From the NCBI GenBank assembly GCA_019634795.1, contig JAHCAR010000009.1, positions 1 through 64,000 of the forward strand: a stretch of 64,000 nt of DNA, read 5' to 3'. Below the pieces are notes generated by a model. The model was not told the origin of the DNA. It ran no database searches and saw only the letters and a program-made list of their open reading frames with translations. Source of the stretch: Dokdonella sp. (lineage in GTDB: Bacteria > Pseudomonadota > Gammaproteobacteria > Xanthomonadales > Rhodanobacteraceae). Both the position numbers and the translations under genes were made by a program. Below are positions 55,154-63,394 of the stretch, in pieces. Each line of letters begins with the position of its first letter. Positions within the stretch are counted from its first letter, which is position 1.

Positions 55154-56086
55154 TCACCGTGCGTCCGGGTCGGGCTGTTCCGGGTTTGCTCCGGGCGCTT
55201 CCGCGCGACGCACGAACATCAGCGGCGCCTGATTCCACAATTGCCAGAACGCCGACTCACGACGCAGGCACTCGTCGAGGTGCCTGATGTAGCACGCAGC
55301 AGCATTTTCGATGGAAGTTCCGGCCTTCAGAGGCTCGATGCGCAGGATGCGTCGTCCCGTTCGGATGTCGAATGCGCAACTGAGCAAAACGAGCGGGACC
55401 TGCGCGCCAATGGCGAGACGAACGAGGCCCGTGGGTATACGCACCCAACCATCCAGCAGGGGTCCTTCCGCGGAGACCTGGCCGGCTCGCGGCGGCAAGT
55501 CGAGCATGCCGACGACACTGTGTCCGACTTCAAGCTGCTTCCTGATTTCGTCACCACTGCCCCCCGTGAAAAGTGGTCCGTGGCTGCCCGTGCGTCGCAT
55601 GCCGAACTCGCGCACCCTTGCGAACCAGAGTGAAACCCGGCCCCCGCCGAGATCGGGAACCTCGGCGCGCCGGGCCAGAAACCAGGCGCCGATTCCGTGC
55701 TCACGCAGCGGACGCCAGACCCATTGGCCACCGCCCCAATGGTAGGTCAGAAAGACATTGGCAGTAGCGGGGTCAGGCCAGTCACCGCTGACATCGATCC
55801 TCTTGCGCCACCAGCTCGCGCCGCGAAACATGATCAGCCACGCGTCGACACGCTCGACCAGACGCAATAGCCGGAACCGCCACATCCAATCCTGCGCGTC
55901 GACGCCGGCCAAATGCTCTCGTGCTGCGTACCAGGCGGACTCCACCGCTTCCGGATGGCTCTTGTCGATGCGGGCGTAGCGCTTCAGCAGACGGTAGCCG
56001 ATCGACCACGGCAGCAGGGCCACCACGATTGGGCACAAAAAGAGATTTATTAAATCGGAAACATTGCGCCTGAGTATGTCAATCAC
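55154..56086 (-). CDS. Lysophospholipid/lipid A acyltransferase-like (LpxL/HtrB superfamily) protein
   Basis: About 310 residues from GTG 56086; the start is uncertain as there is no ribosome binding site. An N-terminal membrane segment (LINLFLCPIVVALLPWSIGY) is followed by the HtrB-like order: helical part, NVFLTYHWGGGQWVWRPLRE (H116), AWFLARRAE, FGMRRTGSHG, then VGMLDLPPRAGQ, PLVLLSCAFDIRTGRRILRI. The catalytic HxxxxD/E motif would read H-W-G-G-G-Q, with glutamine in place of the acid, so activity may be altered. The first 60 bases are much richer in A/T than their surroundings. Substrate unknown. Confidence 0.6.
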   Translation of the reverse strand: MIDILRRNVSDLINLFLCPIVVALLPWSIGYRLLKRYARIDKSHPEAVESAWYAAREHLAGVDAQDWMWRFRLLRLVERVDAWLIMFRGASWWRKRIDVSGDWPDPATANVFLTYHWGGGQWVWRPLREHGIGAWFLARRAEVPDLGGGRVSLWFARVREFGMRRTGSHGPLFTGGSGDEIRKQLEVGHSVVGMLDLPPRAGQVSAEGPLLDGWVRIPTGLVRLAIGAQVPLVLLSCAFDIRTGRRILRIEPLKAGTSIENAAACYIRHLDECLRRESAFWQLWNQAPLMFVRRAEAPGANPEQPDPDAR

Positions 56087-56204
56087 GCAATTCGCGTCCG
56101 CATCAAGAAGGTCATCGAGGCCCAACGCGCAATGAATCGCGGCAACGGTGTGCCTGGTCGGCGATGTTACACTGCCACGCTCGAGCATCCATCTCCCTGA
56201 CCCT

Positions 56205-56975
56205 ATGCAAGAAGTCGCCCATTGCATGGCACTTATCGCCGTGGAATGCGAAATTCCCGGCGTGCTCCCGCGAACCACGCTCGAGCGCGGGACATCAGGA
56301 ATCCTGGCCGATGCCGTAGCGCATGAGCTGGCCGCCCAGGTCGCCGAGATGCGCGTCCTGGACTTCGTATTCGTCGGCGCCCTGTACGACCAGGCGCAAC
56401 TGCTGCGCCCGGGCTGGCCCCTGCACGCCGCCCTGACCGACGCGCTCGACCGGCTACCGCGCGACCCGCAGGCGTCCCATGTGGTTGCCCTGGGCAGCCA
56501 CGAAGGCCGGCTGCCGTTATCCGCGCTGGAACCCGAGCGCGATCTGCTTGGCAGTCCGATGCTGGTCATGCCGTGGCTGCTGGCCGGACCGGCCGAGGTC
56601 ATCGGCGCGGTTGGCCAGCAATTGGAGCGCGAGTTGCTCGACAGCGGCCTGATCGGCGCCGAACTGGCGCTGGCGCTCGGCGAGGCATTCGGCGTGAAAA
56701 CCGCGCACGCACGGCACATGACGACGCTCGACCTGTGCGCCCTGGCCTGCGCCCAATATGAGCACGCCGGACTTGGCGCCATCTGGCAGGTGATCGAGAC
56801 GGCATTGCTGCGGCCCGGGCAGACACAGACGGTGCGCCTCGACGACAGTTGCGACCTGCGCTATGCCGAGGGTGTCGTACGCTGCGAAGGCGGCGATCGT
56901 CGTCGGATCACCCAGACCAGGGCGATTCTGGCCGCGCACGGGATCGATCTGCTCGAGGCAGACGTCCCGGCCTAG
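56205..56975 (+). CDS. Protein of unknown function
   Basis: 256 residues from ATG 56205 (ATG 56226 equally possible). Soluble, hydrophobic-helical, with no signal peptide or membrane segment. Recognisable stretches are LGSHEGRLPLSALEPERDLL, SPMLVMPWLLAGPAEVIGAV and LLDSGLIGAELALALGEAFG; there are four cysteines after the first 25 residues (DLCALACAQ, DSCDLR, RCEGGD). It is divergent from the acyltransferase-like gene across only about 120 bases. No known domain is recognised. Codon use looks native. Confidence 0.6.
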   Translation: MQEVAHCMALIAVECEIPGVLPRTTLERGTSGILADAVAHELAAQVAEMRVLDFVFVGALYDQAQLLRPGWPLHAALTDALDRLPRDPQASHVVALGSHEGRLPLSALEPERDLLGSPMLVMPWLLAGPAEVIGAVGQQLERELLDSGLIGAELALALGEAFGVKTAHARHMTTLDLCALACAQYEHAGLGAIWQVIETALLRPGQTQTVRLDDSCDLRYAEGVVRCEGGDRRRITQTRAILAAHGIDLLEADVPA

Positions 56976-57038
56976 GCCGGCCAGACCCATCCTGCATCCG
57001 GTCGGTGTCGCCATTCGCCAGGGTGCGCGTCGTTCGCT

Positions 57039-57536
57039 TCAGCCGCCTGGTCCGCTGGGTGCCCGTGCATCGATGTTGATGAACCCGGCCTGCAGCAAGC
57101 GGTAGCCGGCATCGCTCATGCCAAGTGCGGCGTAGGTGGCCTGGGCAGGGCTGTTTTCGTTTTCGACATAGAGACGCAGGCCGACGACGCCCGGGGTGGC
57201 GCGTGCCTGTCGCTCGACATCGGCATAGAGCGCGCTGAACACGCCGCTGCGCCGGGCTGCCGGGGTCACGTACACGCTCTGGATCCACCACCAGTCGCCG
57301 TTGCGCCAGTCGCTCCATTCGTAGGTCACCATGAGGCTGCCGACCGCCTCGCCGGCACGCTCGGCGACGCGGTAGAAGCCGCGTCGCGGCTCCTCGAAGA
57401 CGCCCCGGGCACCGCGCGTCAGGACCGTGCGGTCCAGCATCTTGTGTTCGGTCTCCAGCGCCATCGCGGCGTTGCAGTCGACCAGGAACGGGATGTCGGC
57501 CTCGCTGGCTGCGCGGATTTCAATGCTTGGCTTCAT
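57039..57536 (-). CDS. GNAT N-acetyltransferase
   Basis: 165 residues. GNAT fold: start SIEIRAASEADIPFLVDCNA, long strand GSLMVTYEWSDWRNGDWWWI, the acetyl-CoA loop VYVTPAARRSGVFSALY (R-x-x-G-x-G/A variant), then LRLYVENENSPAQATYAALG and a final MSDAGYRLL. The family acetylates small molecules or proteins; the substrate is not predictable. Single gene, convergent with the unknown protein gene. Confidence 0.88.
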   Translation of the reverse strand: MKPSIEIRAASEADIPFLVDCNAAMALETEHKMLDRTVLTRGARGVFEEPRRGFYRVAERAGEAVGSLMVTYEWSDWRNGDWWWIQSVYVTPAARRSGVFSALYADVERQARATPGVVGLRLYVENENSPAQATYAALGMSDAGYRLLQAGFINIDARAPSGPGG

Positions 57537-57608
57537 GGCTCATGCCTGCATGGCGATTGGATGAACGAATGTGGCGAGCGGACCCTCGACAGCGATGCGA
57601 CAGAAGCG

Positions 57609-59009
57609 TCATCCCGACTTCCTCTTGCGTGAGCTGCCGAGCTTGCGGGTCAGCGTGTTGCGCCCCACGCCGAGCGCTCGGGCGGCATTCTGACGATGAC
57701 CGTCATTGACGGTCAGCGCAACCTCGAGGAGGACGCGCTCGAACTCGGCCAGGGCGCGCGCATGCAGGTTCTCGCCGTCGCTCTTCAGCTCCTGCTCGAC
57801 CCAGTCGGCCAGGGCCGCGGTCCAGGCGGGCCGCGACCTTGGGGTATCGATGCGCAGCTCGGCAGGCAGGTCGCCGACTCCGATCTGGCGGCCGCTGGCG
57901 AGCACGGCCAGGCGCCGGCAGACGTTCTCTAGCTGGCGCACATTGCCCGGCCAGGCGTATTCGCGCAGCACAGCGAGCGCCGCCGCGGCGAAGCGCTTCG
58001 GCTCGAGACCGGCCTCGATGCTGGCCTGGGCGAGGAAGTGCTCGGCCAGGCGCGGGATGTCCTCGCGCCGCTCACGCAAGGGCGGCACCTGCAGGCGCAG
58101 GACATCAAGGCGATGCAGCAGGTCGACCCGGAATTCGCCGCTGGCGACCTTGGCCTCGAGGTCCTGGTGGGTGGCCGCAATCACGCGCACGTCGGCCCTG
58201 ATCAATTCGCGGCCACCGACCCGATAGAATTCGCCCGCGGCGAGCACGCGCAACAGGCGGGTCTGCAACGACACCGGCATGTCGCCGATCTCGTCGAGGA
58301 ACAGTGTGCCGCCATCGGCCTGCTCGAAGCGTCCGGCATGGCGGCGGGTGGCCCCGGTGAAGGCGCCGGCTTCGTGGCCGAACAGTTCCGACTCGAGCAG
58401 TTCGGACGGGATCGCGGCCGTGTTGAGGGCGACGAAGACCTTCTCCGCGCGCGGGCTCTCGCGATGCAGGGCGCGCGCGACGAGTTCTTTGCCGGTGCCG
58501 GTTTCGCCGGTGATCAGGGCATTCAACCCGCTGGCGGCGACGCGTCCGATCGATCGAAACAACTCGCGCATGCTCGCAGTGCTGCCGATCAGCTCCGGCT
58601 CGGCATTGACTGCGCTCTTTCTCGGCAGTGTGGCTTCGCTCACGGCCTGCGCCAGCGCGCGTTCGGCCATGTCGACCGCGGTATCGAGGTCGAAGGGTTT
58701 CGGCAGGTAGTCGAACGCGCCCTGGCGATACGCCGCCGCCGTCGTCGTCACGTCGGTGAACGCGCTCATGACGATGATCGGAAGCGAAGTGTTCGAGGAG
58801 GCGATCCTTTCGAGCAGGTCGAGACCGCTGGCGCCGGGCATGCGAACATCGGTGAACAGAACGTCGGGCACACCGGTGTCGAGGGCCTCTATCAGGGATT
58901 CGGCGTCGACGAATTCGCGCGTGGCGAAACCCGCGTCGCGCATCGCGGCGCTGAGCACGACCCGCACACTGCGATCGTCGTCGACGATCCAGACGGTGGC
59001 TTCGCTCAT
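57609..59009 (-). CDS. ntrC: Nitrogen regulator NtrC, sigma-54-dependent activator
   Basis: 466 residues. Receiver: D10-D12 (WIVDDDRSVR), phospho-acceptor D54 (LFTDVRMPG), K104 (YLPKPF). AAA+ domain: Walker A GETGTGKE (168-175), GAFTGA sigma-54 contact loop (215-220), Walker B GGTLFLDEIGDM. C-terminal Fis-type helix-turn-helix (GHRQNAARALGVGRNTLTRK). Together with NtrB it switches on sigma-54 promoters for nitrogen assimilation when nitrogen is short. The 4-base overlap with ntrB shows translational coupling. glnA and amtB-glnK are not in the window. Confidence 0.95.
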   Translation of the reverse strand: MSEATVWIVDDDRSVRVVLSAAMRDAGFATREFVDAESLIEALDTGVPDVLFTDVRMPGASGLDLLERIASSNTSLPIIVMSAFTDVTTTAAAYRQGAFDYLPKPFDLDTAVDMAERALAQAVSEATLPRKSAVNAEPELIGSTASMRELFRSIGRVAASGLNALITGETGTGKELVARALHRESPRAEKVFVALNTAAIPSELLESELFGHEAGAFTGATRRHAGRFEQADGGTLFLDEIGDMPVSLQTRLLRVLAAGEFYRVGGRELIRADVRVIAATHQDLEAKVASGEFRVDLLHRLDVLRLQVPPLRERREDIPRLAEHFLAQASIEAGLEPKRFAAAALAVLREYAWPGNVRQLENVCRRLAVLASGRQIGVGDLPAELRIDTPRSRPAWTAALADWVEQELKSDGENLHARALAEFERVLLEVALTVNDGHRQNAARALGVGRNTLTRKLGSSRKRKSG

Positions 59010-60049
59010 GCGGAAAGCTCCAGTGGCAGCAGCAGGGTGAACGAGGTCGCGCCGGGCCGACTGCTATGGCGCAGTTCACCGCCGTGCTCGGCGGCGATTT
59101 CGCGCGCAAGCGCGAGTCCGAGCCCACTGCCGTTCGGGCGCCCGGAGACCAGCGGCTGGTAGAGCGACGCGGCAATCTCCGAGGGCACCCCGCATCCATC
59201 GTCGATGACATCGATGCGCAACGCGATGCGGCGCAGGCGCTCACCAAGGCGCACGCCGAACTCGACGCGCGTGCGCAAGGTGAGCTTCCGGGCCCCGGCT
59301 TCGACTGCATTGCGGGCCAGATTGAGGACCAGCTGGTAGAGCCGGTCGCCATCGCCAACGGCCGATGGCAGGCTCGGATCGTAGTCGCGACGGACCTGCG
59401 GCGCGCCGGCTTCGGCGGCGATCAGCAGGGCTACGCGTTCGAGCATCTCGTGCACGTTCAGACGCACCAGGCGCGGCTTGCCGCGCGTGCCGAGCAGGCG
59501 ATCGGCCAGTGCGGTCAGGCGATCGCTCTCGCCGATGATCAACTCAGCCAGTTCGCGCAGTTCTTCGGCCTGAACGCGGCGGGCGAGCAGCTGCGCCGCT
59601 CCACGGACCCCAGCCAGCGGATTCTTGACCTCGTGTGCGAATCCGCGCAGCGATTCGGAAAGCGCTGGCGAGGGACGTTCGTTGGGCGTGCTGCGTGGAT
59701 GAATTTCAACGAGCAGGCGCTGGCCGGCCAGTGGCGTGAAGGCGATGTCTCCGGCCAGTTCGCTGTCTACGCTGCTGCGAATCTCGACCTGACGCAAAAC
59801 CACGACCTGCTGGTCGACCAGGGCGCGGCGTGCCGCCTCCACGATGGCCGAGCTTCCCGGCTCGATGACCTCGAGCGAGGCCCCCTGCCAGCGCAGGATG
59901 CCTGCCCCAAGCAACTCGGCAAGGGCTGGATTGAGCCACTGGAAGTTCAGGTCGGCGTCGAGCTGCGCCATCGCGGTGACGCATTGATCGAGCACTTCCC
60001 GCAGTTCGGGACTTGTTCCTTGCGCATGAATGGTGCGACTACCTATCAT
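59006..60049 (-). CDS. ntrB: Nitrogen regulation histidine kinase NtrB
   Basis: 347 residues, cytoplasmic. A PAS-like N-terminal domain (AQLDADLNFQWLNPALAELL) leads to the H-box GFAHEVKNPLAGVRGAAQLL (H139), typical of NtrB. The N box is NLARNAVEAGA, G1 DDGCGVP and G2 GSGLGLALA. It phosphorylates NtrC and is controlled by PII in the family. ATG 60049; ATGA overlap with ntrC downstream. Confidence 0.95.
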   Translation of the reverse strand: MIGSRTIHAQGTSPELREVLDQCVTAMAQLDADLNFQWLNPALAELLGAGILRWQGASLEVIEPGSSAIVEAARRALVDQQVVVLRQVEIRSSVDSELAGDIAFTPLAGQRLLVEIHPRSTPNERPSPALSESLRGFAHEVKNPLAGVRGAAQLLARRVQAEELRELAELIIGESDRLTALADRLLGTRGKPRLVRLNVHEMLERVALLIAAEAGAPQVRRDYDPSLPSAVGDGDRLYQLVLNLARNAVEAGARKLTLRTRVEFGVRLGERLRRIALRIDVIDDGCGVPSEIAASLYQPLVSGRPNGSGLGLALAREIAAEHGGELRHSSRPGATSFTLLLPLELSA

Positions 60050-60139
60050 TGCACTACATTAGGGCAAATAGTCGTCCGGGTCATCGGGATTCTGCCGCCG
60101 CAAGCGACACTGCTCGCGGGAACAGCCGAAGGAAAAGAC

Positions 60140-61921
60140 TTATTTTCCGCCGGACTCCGTTTCGTTGGGGGACAGCTGGTCTGCCGCTGCCGGACCAGGA
60201 TTCTTTACCGGACATTGACTCGACGGCCGCACACAGTAGAAGGCCGGCCTGCGCTCCCCGCTCAGGACGGCGGCCGTCACGTCGACGAACTGGCTGCCTT
60301 GCCAACTCAGGAATCGCGCATTCGACGCGGGCGAAATCTGAGCGCTGGCATCGAGGTTGAGGGTCAGAAAATCGCCGCGACCGATCGGCTGGATCGCTTC
60401 CTCGTTGCCGCGCGTCAGGCTCAATGGCCGCAGGTCTCGAGGGTCTGCAACCGGGCCGACGGCAATGTGGTACCAAGGGGTGCGCTCGGTTTGGATCAGG
60501 CAGCGTTCCACGCGCTCCAGGTCGGGATACATGGCCTTGATCGCTTCATCCGAAATCCAGTCAAAGGACCATATGCCGACATCGAGCAGGTAGATCTGGC
60601 AATCCATTTTCGGCAGGCGCAGGTCACCAATTGCACGTACCGCCGATGCAACGACGGGGGCGAGCGCCCGGGTCTGGGTGCGATGCTCTCGCGCCAGGTT
60701 TTGCGAGGCGGAAATCCACGGCAGTATCGAAAGCGCACAGGCGAGAAGCAACATGGCGCGGGTCGCGGCAGAGCGCAAGAACAACGGTCCGAGCAGCGCC
60801 GTCGCTGCAATCAGGAATCCGGCCAGACTGGCGTAGAAGTAGCGGGCATTGATGACGACCTCGAGCGGGCTCGTCGACGTGGACAGATTCACGCCGAAAT
60901 GCGCAAGCAGCGGCCATTGAAGCAGCGCAGTGGACAGGCACATGACGAGGCCAGCCATAAAGGCCTGCTGGCGGCGCGCGTCCCAAGGCAGAGTGGCTGC
61001 CCTGATGGAAAGCACTATTGCGAGGATCAATGCTCCGGCGATGGAAAGGCGCTTCCAACCGGACAGTCTCGGCCAGAACGTGGCGTAGTCGATCCATCCG
61101 CTCAACCAGTTGTGAATTCCGACCCGGAACATGCGCATCGGATCGTCGTCCTGGAGCAGCGAATTCGCGACCGGATGGGGTAGCAGCAAGGTACGCACCA
61201 ACAGCATCGCCAGCACGGGTACGCCGAGCAATGCGCAGGCCGCAAGACGCCTCGACCATGGCGCGAAATGCCCAGGTCTAAGCCAGATCACGGCTGCAGC
61301 GGCGAAACTGGCTAGCGCAATTTCCTTGCAAAGCAAGCTCAGGGTGAGCAATAGCAGGGGCGCGGCAAATGCGCGCTGCGAAGCGGTCCGTTCGTGAGCG
61401 AGCGCAGCCCGTATGCCGAGCAGCCCAAACAGCAGAGCGAGCAGGTCGAATCGATCCGACAGCCACAGCGTCGTGCCGAGCGCAATCGGATGGCAGGCGA
61501 ACGCAAGCGCGGCGATGAAGCCGCCCCAATAGCTCTCGCAGAATCGCGCCAACAGAGCCCAGATCGCGACGGCGACGCACTGATGCAGCACCAGGTTGAT
61601 CAGGTAGTGGGCGAAAGGATCGTTGCTGAAAAATCGCTCGCTCGTCCACCAGACCAGCATGCCCACGGGGCGGTAGTAGAGGCCGCCAGGAATGTGCTGG
61701 CGAAGAAAGGGTTCAAGCGGATTGTCGATGAATCGCGCGATCGCCAGCATGCCGAAGTCATCGAGCATGAAATAGGCGCCGAAGGCCGCCCGATAGACCA
61801 GCAGGGATAGGAGCGAGAGCACGGCGACCGCCAGCCAGGTGCGCGGGTTACGCATCGCTTTGCCACCGCCCACGAATTTGGATGACATTTCTGGATAGGT
61901 CAGCGCCAGGTGTCGATTCAT
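60140..61921 (-). CDS. Polytopic membrane protein (PMT/glucosyltransferase-like, GT-C fold)
   Basis: 593 residues from ATG 61921 (ATG 61855 is an alternative near the first helix). About 10-12 hydrophobic segments cover residues 28-430, followed by a soluble C-terminal part of about 150 residues with a few cysteines. The first loop after helix 1 has YFMLDDFGMLAIARFIDN, with an acidic pair that resembles the catalytic DD/ED in the first periplasmic loop of GT-C glycosyltransferases (PMT, ArnT). HPIALGTTLWLSDRFDLLAL also fits that group. A transferase using a lipid-linked sugar is a guess from fold; there are no polysaccharide genes nearby. Confidence 0.65.
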   Translation of the reverse strand: MNRHLALTYPEMSSKFVGGGKAMRNPRTWLAVAVLSLLSLLVYRAAFGAYFMLDDFGMLAIARFIDNPLEPFLRQHIPGGLYYRPVGMLVWWTSERFFSNDPFAHYLINLVLHQCVAVAIWALLARFCESYWGGFIAALAFACHPIALGTTLWLSDRFDLLALLFGLLGIRAALAHERTASQRAFAAPLLLLTLSLLCKEIALASFAAAAVIWLRPGHFAPWSRRLAACALLGVPVLAMLLVRTLLLPHPVANSLLQDDDPMRMFRVGIHNWLSGWIDYATFWPRLSGWKRLSIAGALILAIVLSIRAATLPWDARRQQAFMAGLVMCLSTALLQWPLLAHFGVNLSTSTSPLEVVINARYFYASLAGFLIAATALLGPLFLRSAATRAMLLLACALSILPWISASQNLAREHRTQTRALAPVVASAVRAIGDLRLPKMDCQIYLLDVGIWSFDWISDEAIKAMYPDLERVERCLIQTERTPWYHIAVGPVADPRDLRPLSLTRGNEEAIQPIGRGDFLTLNLDASAQISPASNARFLSWQGSQFVDVTAAVLSGERRPAFYCVRPSSQCPVKNPGPAAADQLSPNETESGGK

Positions 61922-63394
61922 GCGGCATTGCGTGTTCCACGCCCGCCGCGCAGTGCTCAGGTCCGCGACCTTCAGCGACCATGATACTGGGTACCGGCTT
62001 GGAGGGAATGATCAATACAGGCCGTACCGATCGTTGCTGACGCCAGTCGGCGACGGTACCGCACATACCAATTGTTCAAGAATGACCGCCGCGTCGATGC
62101 AAGGTGCGCGGCATTCTCGCCGGTTTTGCAGGCGGACGAAACTTTTTTAGAGGCAGGACCGACTTGAGGAATGACTGCGTGTCGGCGCCAAACGCCACAC
62201 TCTTTCACGACGCCTGTTCGGCCATGCCGCTGCCCGATGCGGCGACTGGCGGTTGAATTCAGGTGATCGCAGCAGCGCATGATGCGTCGACCAACGCATC
62301 GCTCGGCTTCCGTTGCGCGGGAAAGTTCCTGATCGCGTGCGGCTGGCCCGTCGCTACCGCGTTCTCGCCGGGCGCGGATTACGGTCCTCTACGCCACGCC
62401 GTGCAGGATGAATTGCCGGCCGCCGGGAATGAACTTCTCGAAATCCGTTGCGGTTCGAGTCGGTGTGGCGGGCGTCGGCGCTACTCGGCGAGCTGATAAA
62501 GTGATGTCCCCCAAGACGCTGGCCACAGGGGCCTTGCCGATCGGCTCGGCGCACATGCCGATGCAGCCGACATGAAGGAAGGTCGGTGTGCAGGGCGCCA
62601 GGCCCGTTCGTCGGCACGCCGGAGATCGCGCCCGGGCGTCGAGGGCGACATCGACGATGTTTCCGAGACTATGGGTGACACCGAGCGCTCGGCCCTGCTC
62701 GTCGAGCTGCCGCATGGCCATCTTCAGATCGAGCTGCTATTTGTAGCGCATCGGCCCGTCGTCGTCGGCGTCGCCGCGACATTTTGGCGCGCGTCTGGCG
62801 CCGGCCATCGCTCTCCGCGGGGTCGCGGCATCCGCGAATGCAACTCCTTCGCCAGTTTGGCAAGGCAATCTGTTTGGCAGCCGATCGATGCCGTGACCAC
62901 GTGAACTGGTCAGGTTGAACGGGTAGAAATGTAGGCCGCAGCCGGCCGATTCCGGCGCTCGCACCCGGTCGACGAGACTCGCCCCTTTTGAGGGTGGACC
63001 GGATTTTCCGAATGAAGCCGGATTCGCCAGTGCCGATCTGCGAGAACGCATCACGGATCGACGAAAATGCGCCTTCACTTGCATCGATGCCTCGAGGAGA
63101 GTGGCAACGAAGGTGAACTCCCCCCTGCTCGTTCGAAGCAAAGCCGCCAACTGCCTGAGTAAAGGTGGGCGAAGGACAGGCTTTTTTGCCTGCGGTCGTG
63201 ACGAAATCACGGACTTCCGCGTCAAACAGTGAGGAGGAGGGCTCCTGGCCGGGGGAGTTGAAACCCACCCCTTGCGCCGTCCCCACCTTCAGGCGCGAAA
63301 TAGGAATCGAGCGCGCTCCGCCGGGGGCCAGACGATGTCCATCGCGGCCGCATTCGGAGCAGCGGCGAGCATCGTGCGGGAGGACTGCCGGGGA
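61922..63394. other. Gene-poor region of about 1.5 kb
   Basis: Between the divergent membrane-protein and lipoprotein genes there is no complete gene that I can support. Open frames on both strands overlap each other and lack ribosome binding sites. One frame (62389-62721, minus) looks like a decayed NuoF-type fragment, listed separately. The minus-strand frame 62669-63286 (205 residues) has no recognisable domain and Arg-rich, shifting composition. The promoter of the downstream lipoprotein must lie near 63300-63390. Confidence 0.6.
62389..62721 (-). pseudogene. Decayed fragment resembling the N-terminus of a NuoF/HoxF-type NADH-binding subunit
   Basis: The frame encodes LHVGCIGMCAEPIGKAPVAS followed by VLGDITL, close to the conserved segment of HoxF/FdsB/NuoF-like proteins around the N-terminal iron-sulfur site (VGCIGMCYAEPxVxV...YGxVT). 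About 30 residues later comes FEKFIPGGRQFILHGVA, in the position of the family's FxxQRxxxLRNxG. The match then stops at a termination codon, and the FMN- and NADH-binding parts are absent. It is best read as a remnant. Evidence is two short motifs in the right order. Confidence 0.35.

Noticed and set aside
62669-63286. 205-residue minus-strand open frame in the gene-poor region
   Set aside because: No ribosome binding site or domain, overlaps other frames, and composition shifts to Arg-rich at the end; not supported as a gene.
63240-63290. tRNA-like T-arm sequence (GGTGGGTTTCAACTCCC on the minus strand)
   Set aside because: The loop has an extra base compared with GTTCRANNC, no acceptor or anticodon stems could be fitted, and no CCA end is present.
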